NCBI RefSeq assembly: GCF_008932295.1
Contig: NZ_WBWA01000015.1
Span: 1-64,000, forward strand
DNA length: 64,000 bases
Origin: Brucella tritici
GTDB lineage: Bacteria; Pseudomonadota; Alphaproteobacteria; Rhizobiales; Rhizobiaceae
Direction: 5' to 3'
Shown here: in pieces, positions 60,636-64,000 of the stretch
Numbering within the stretch: position 1 is the first letter of the stretch
Layout: every line of letters begins with the position of its first letter
Position numbers and translations under genes: made by a program
The notes under the pieces: model-generated
Told to the model about the DNA's origin: nothing
Databases searched by the model: none
Seen by the model: only the letters and a program-made list of their open reading frames with translations

Positions 60636-61004
60636 ATGGCCAAAATCCTGTTCACCGAAGATCACGAGTGGATCAGCGTCGAAAACGGCGTCGCCACTGT
60701 CGGCATTACGATCCACGCACAGGAACAACTGGGCGACCTCGTTTTCGTCGAGCTGCCGGAAGTCGGTCGCACCGCCTCCAAGGGCGAGGGCATCGTGGTT
60801 GTGGAATCGGTCAAGGCCGCTTCCGACGTTTACGCGCCGGTTGATGGCGAAGTGGTCGAAGTCAACGAAGCCGTTGCAAGCGATCCGGCTCTTATCAATC
60901 AGGCCGCAGAAGGCGAAGGCTGGCTTTTCAAGCTGAAGCTGTCCGATGAAGGCCAGCTCTCCGGCCTGCTCGACAAGGCCGGTTACGACAAACTGGTAGG
61001 GTAA
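60636..61004 (+). CDS. gcvH: GcvH, lipoyl carrier protein of the glycine cleavage system
   Basis: A 122-residue H-protein. The lipoyl lysine is Lys60 in [15 protein letters not shown], followed by [10 protein letters not shown]. It carries the aminomethyl intermediate between GcvP, GcvT and lipoamide dehydrogenase. It starts 5 bp after gcvT and 4 bp before gcvP. The lipoamide dehydrogenase gene is not in the window. Confidence 0.96.
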   Translation: MAKILFTEDHEWISVENGVATVGITIHAQEQLGDLVFVELPEVGRTASKGEGIVVVESVKAASDVYAPVDGEVVEVNEAVASDPALINQAAEGEGWLFKLKLSDEGQLSGLLDKAGYDKLVG

Positions 61005-61008
61005 ACAA

Positions 61009-63822
61009 ATGACGCAGCAGGTTCTTCCCTTTGTTGCCCGTCATATCGGGCCAAGATTGGAGGACGAGCGCGCAATGCTTGCAGCGCTCGGTCTTCCTTC
61101 CATGGAAACCCTTATCACCCAGGCGGTTCCCGCATCTATTCGTTTGAATCGCGCGCTCGATTTGCCCGCTGCTTTGAGCGAACATGCAGCGCTTGCGGAG
61201 CTCAACGAAATCATGGACCGCAATGTGGTGAAGAAGAGCTTCATCGGTGCTGGCTATCATGGTGTGGAAACACCGCCTGTCATTCAGCGCAACCTGTTTG
61301 AAAATCCGGCCTGGTACACGGCCTATACGCCTTACCAGTCGGAAATCAGCCAGGGCCGCCTCGAGCTTCTTTTCCACTTTCAGACGCTGGTTGCTGAACT
61401 GACCGGCCTGCCGGTTGCCTGCGCCTCGCTTCTCGATGAAGCGACCGCAGTTGCCGAAGCTATAGGCGTTGCCTGCCGTCATCATCGCGACAAGCGCAGC
61501 CGTATCCTGCTTGCAGGCGAACTGCATCCGCAGACGATTGATGTCGTCAACACCCGCGCCGAACCGCTTGGCTGGCAGATCGAAACCGGCAGCACTGTCG
61601 ATGACAATACCGCTGCCATCGTCGTGCCGTGGCCGGATACGCGTGGTGTCTATGGCGATTTCGGCAAGGTCATCGCCGATGCGAAGGCTAAAGGCACACT
61701 GGTTATCGCAGTTGCTGATCCGTTGGCACTGACCATCATGGAAGCGCCAGCCAGTTGGGGCGCCGACATGGCTGTAGGCTCCATGCAGCGTTACGGCGTG
61801 CCGATGGGCTTCGGTGGTCCACATGCCGCATATCTGGCGGTGTCGGAACCTCTGACCCGCATCATTCCGGGCCGCATCGTCGGTCAGTCGGTCGATGCGC
61901 ATGGCCGCGCGGCCTATCGTCTGGCGCTCCAGACCCGCGAACAGCATATCCGTCGCGACAAGGCGACCTCGAACATCTGTACCGCGCAGGCACTGCTCGC
62001 CAATATGGCCGCATCCTTCGCGATCTGGCACGGTCCTGCTGGTTTGCAGGCTATTGCAACGCGTGTTGCTGGTCTTGCTGCACGCTTTGCGGCTGGCCTC
62101 AAGGCTGCTGGTGTCGAGATCGCAGGCGATAGCCTGTTCGATACGGTGACGATTAAAGTTGCCGGTAAGGCTGCGAAGATTGCCGATGAAGCCGACAAGG
62201 GCGGTCGTCTGCTCCGCATCATCGATGCGGACACGGTTGGCGTGACTTTCGATGAAACCTCGACCGAAGACGATCTGGCCGCACTGGCTGTTCTTTTCGG
62301 CGCGAAGGCTGTCGAAGGCGACGCGGCTCTCGTTCCCGGCAAGGGACGCGGTGAAGGTTTCCTCACGCAGGACGTGTTCCACTCGCATCGTTCCGAAACC
62401 GAGATGATGCGCTTCCTGCGTCGTCTGGCCGACAAGGATCTAGCGCTTGACCGCGCGATGATCCCGCTCGGCTCCTGCACCATGAAGCTCAATGCGGCGG
62501 CAGAAATGATGCCGGTGAGCTGGAATACGGTTGCAAACCTGCATCCGTTCGCGCCTGCGGCACAGACCGAAGGCTATGCGAAGATGACATCTGACGTCGA
62601 AGCATGGCTTTGCGAAGTCACCGGCTTTGCAGGTGTATCGTTGCAGCCAAATGCAGGCAGCCAGGGCGAATATGCTGGTCTCTTGGCCATCCGTCATTAT
62701 CACCAGTCGCGTGGCGAAGGTCATCGCAACATCTGCCTAATCCCATCTTCGGCACACGGCACCAATCCGGCCAGTGCTTCGATGGCAGGCATGAGCGTTG
62801 TCGTTGTCAATTGCCGCCCGGATGGCGATATCGATATCGACGATCTCAAGGCCAAGGCCGAGAAGCATCGCGATAATCTCGCCGCGTTCATGATTACCTA
62901 TCCGTCGACCTATGGTGTCTTCGAAGAAGGCATCAAGGCATTCTGCGAGATCGTCCATGACAATGGCGGCCAGGTCTATTTCGACGGTGCGAACCTCAAT
63001 GCGCTGGTTGGCCTTGCACGTCCTTGTGACATCGGTGCCGACGTTTGCCACATGAACCTGCACAAGACCTTCTGCATTCCGCATGGCGGCGGCGGTCCGG
63101 GTGTTGGTCCGATTGGCGTTGCCAAGCATCTGGTGCCTTATCTGCCGGGTCATGTCGACCTCGGTTCCAAGCACGCTGTTTCCGCAGCACCGTTTGGCAG
63201 TGCATCCATTCTGGTCATTACGTGGATGTATATCCGCATGATGGGCGGCGCGGGTCTCAAGAAGGCAACCGAGGCTGCAATCCTCAACGCCAACTACATC
63301 GCGCATCGCCTGAAGGACGCTTATCCGATCCTTTACACCGGCGCGCATGATCGTGTGGCGCATGAGTGCATCGTGGATACGCGTGTTCTCAAGGATAGCG
63401 CAGGCATCACCGTAGAAGACGTGGCCAAGCGCCTCATCGACTATGGTTTCCATGCACCGACCATGTCGTGGCCGGTCGCTGGAACGCTGATGATTGAGCC
63501 AACCGAGTCTGAGCCAAAGTCGGAAATCGATCGTCTTTGCGATGCAATGATTGCCATTGCAGGCGAAGCGAAGAAGGTTGCCGATGGTGTCTGGCCTTCG
63601 GATGACAATCCGCTTGCCAATGCACCGCACACGGCGGGCGATACGCTGGCAACGGAATGGACGCATCCTTACACGCGTGAGGAAGCCGTGTTCCCGGCAA
63701 GCGCGATCAATGGCGATTTCGATGCGACGGCAAAATACTGGCCGCCGGTCAGCCGTGTCGACAACGTTGGCGGCGATAGAAATCTCATTTGTTCGTGCCC
63801 GCCAGTAGCAGCCTACGGCTGA
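61009..63822 (+). CDS. gcvP: GcvP, glycine decarboxylase P-protein
   Basis: A 937-residue single-chain P-protein, full length for the fused form. It decarboxylates glycine on PLP and loads the aminomethyl group on GcvH lipoate. The N-terminal domain has [42 protein letters not shown]. The C-terminal domain has the PLP lysine at residue 686 in [18 protein letters not shown], and [19 protein letters not shown] and [11 protein letters not shown]. Last gene of gcvTHP, followed by a strong terminator. Confidence 0.97.
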   Translation: MTQQVLPFVARHIGPRLEDERAMLAALGLPSMETLITQAVPASIRLNRALDLPAALSEHAALAELNEIMDRNVVKKSFIGAGYHGVETPPVIQRNLFENPAWYTAYTPYQSEISQGRLELLFHFQTLVAELTGLPVACASLLDEATAVAEAIGVACRHHRDKRSRILLAGELHPQTIDVVNTRAEPLGWQIETGSTVDDNTAAIVVPWPDTRGVYGDFGKVIADAKAKGTLVIAVADPLALTIMEAPASWGADMAVGSMQRYGVPMGFGGPHAAYLAVSEPLTRIIPGRIVGQSVDAHGRAAYRLALQTREQHIRRDKATSNICTAQALLANMAASFAIWHGPAGLQAIATRVAGLAARFAAGLKAAGVEIAGDSLFDTVTIKVAGKAAKIADEADKGGRLLRIIDADTVGVTFDETSTEDDLAALAVLFGAKAVEGDAALVPGKGRGEGFLTQDVFHSHRSETEMMRFLRRLADKDLALDRAMIPLGSCTMKLNAAAEMMPVSWNTVANLHPFAPAAQTEGYAKMTSDVEAWLCEVTGFAGVSLQPNAGSQGEYAGLLAIRHYHQSRGEGHRNICLIPSSAHGTNPASASMAGMSVVVVNCRPDGDIDIDDLKAKAEKHRDNLAAFMITYPSTYGVFEEGIKAFCEIVHDNGGQVYFDGANLNALVGLARPCDIGADVCHMNLHKTFCIPHGGGGPGVGPIGVAKHLVPYLPGHVDLGSKHAVSAAPFGSASILVITWMYIRMMGGAGLKKATEAAILNANYIAHRLKDAYPILYTGAHDRVAHECIVDTRVLKDSAGITVEDVAKRLIDYGFHAPTMSWPVAGTLMIEPTESEPKSEIDRLCDAMIAIAGEAKKVADGVWPSDDNPLANAPHTAGDTLATEWTHPYTREEAVFPASAINGDFDATAKYWPPVSRVDNVGGDRNLICSCPPVAAYG

Positions 63823-63846
63823 AATAAAATGTAGGTCAATCAATGG

Positions 63847-63876
63847 AAAGCGCCGCGGAAACGCGGCGCTTTTTTG
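63847..63876 (+). terminator. Terminator of gcvTHP
   Basis: A perfect 10-bp stem (AAGCGCCGCG 63848-63857, CGCGGCGCTT 63862-63871) with a GAAA tetraloop ends in a T-run, 25 bp after gcvP. The remaining bases to the window end (63877-64000) hold no recognisable gene. Confidence 0.92.
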
Positions 63877-64000
63877 CGTCGTACCCAAGTGTATCTCGCT
63901 GATTAACTGAAAATAAGTTAATGCGCAGAAGGACGATTTTGAAAAAACTGATTTTTGTGAATTAGTGTTTTTAAAACAGTGCTTTGTACAAGTTACGTAT

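Noticed and set aside
60928-62388. 486-codon open frame antisense to gcvP
   Set aside because: gcvP is unmistakable on the plus strand; the antisense frame has no start signal and no recognisable domain.

Overview
The window (about 57% GC by impression) reads as chromosomal DNA of an alphaproteobacterium of the Rhizobiales, most likely the Brucella/Ochrobactrum group. Three things point there: a BA14K-family cell-envelope protein, rhizobial palindromic intergenic repeats (around 1725-1836, 55132-55175 and 58299-58447), and a density of solute importers (three TRAP-type or tripartite systems plus five ABC systems and an osmoprotectant importer) typical of the second chromosome of these bacteria. 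No rRNA, tRNA, CRISPR array or origin was seen. The species assignment is inference.

Layout. 1-3.3 kb: tail of an IS110-type transposase, then a tctCBA tricarboxylate-type transporter (minus strand). 3.5-6.8 kb: a cobalamin riboswitch in front of a BtuF/BtuC/BtuD-like ABC importer. 7.2-15 kb: a ribose-type sugar ABC operon with an SMP-30 lactonase (minus), diverging from a soluble two-component pair; the gap between them carries a striking pair of palindromes. 15-22.5 kb: altronate/tagaturonate genes (uxaB-like, GntR regulator, uxaA), a zinc dehydrogenase and a TRAP transporter, together a likely route from an aldonate to 2-keto-3-deoxygluconate. 22.5-31.9 kb: an M81 (MlrC-like) hydrolase, RidA, a MalEFGK-like ABC importer, an SDR, an RpiR regulator, a D-threonine-aldolase-like PLP enzyme and an NTF2-like protein. 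32.2-33.7 kb: an RTX calcium-binding protein. 34.4-37.5 kb: proVWX osmoprotectant importer. 37.5-39.2 kb: an EamA exporter and the BA14K protein. 39.4-48.3 kb: iron alcohol dehydrogenase, aldehyde dehydrogenase, glutamine-synthetase-like ligase, TRAP transporter and N-formylglutamate-amidohydrolase-like enzyme, with a divergent RpiR regulator. 48.4-55.1 kb: a seven-gene operon (creatininase-like, ABC importer, cytosine-deaminase-like, FAD oxidase, RutR-like regulator) with a RutR-type operator at its head. 55.3-58.3 kb: ferredoxin-reductase-like flavoprotein, an atypical Rid protein and an MFS exporter. 58.4-58.8 kb: a small DUF1127 gene followed by three tandem hairpins that display CCTCCTCCC in their loops. 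59.3-63.8 kb: a tandem glycine riboswitch and gcvTHP.

The most interesting part is the DUF1127 gene plus CCUCCUCCC hairpin array (58464-58805, minus strand). It has the same architecture as the stress-induced CcaF1/CcsR locus of Rhodobacter and the rhizobial 'cuckoo' RNAs. Next come three catabolic clusters whose enzyme combinations suggest pathways I cannot name with certainty: a possible gamma-glutamylation route for an amino alcohol, a possible N-heterocycle route under a RutR-like repressor, and an M81/RidA/PLP-enzyme cluster. Several start codons were moved from the longest open frame to the position with a convincing Shine-Dalgarno sequence; this is stated per gene.
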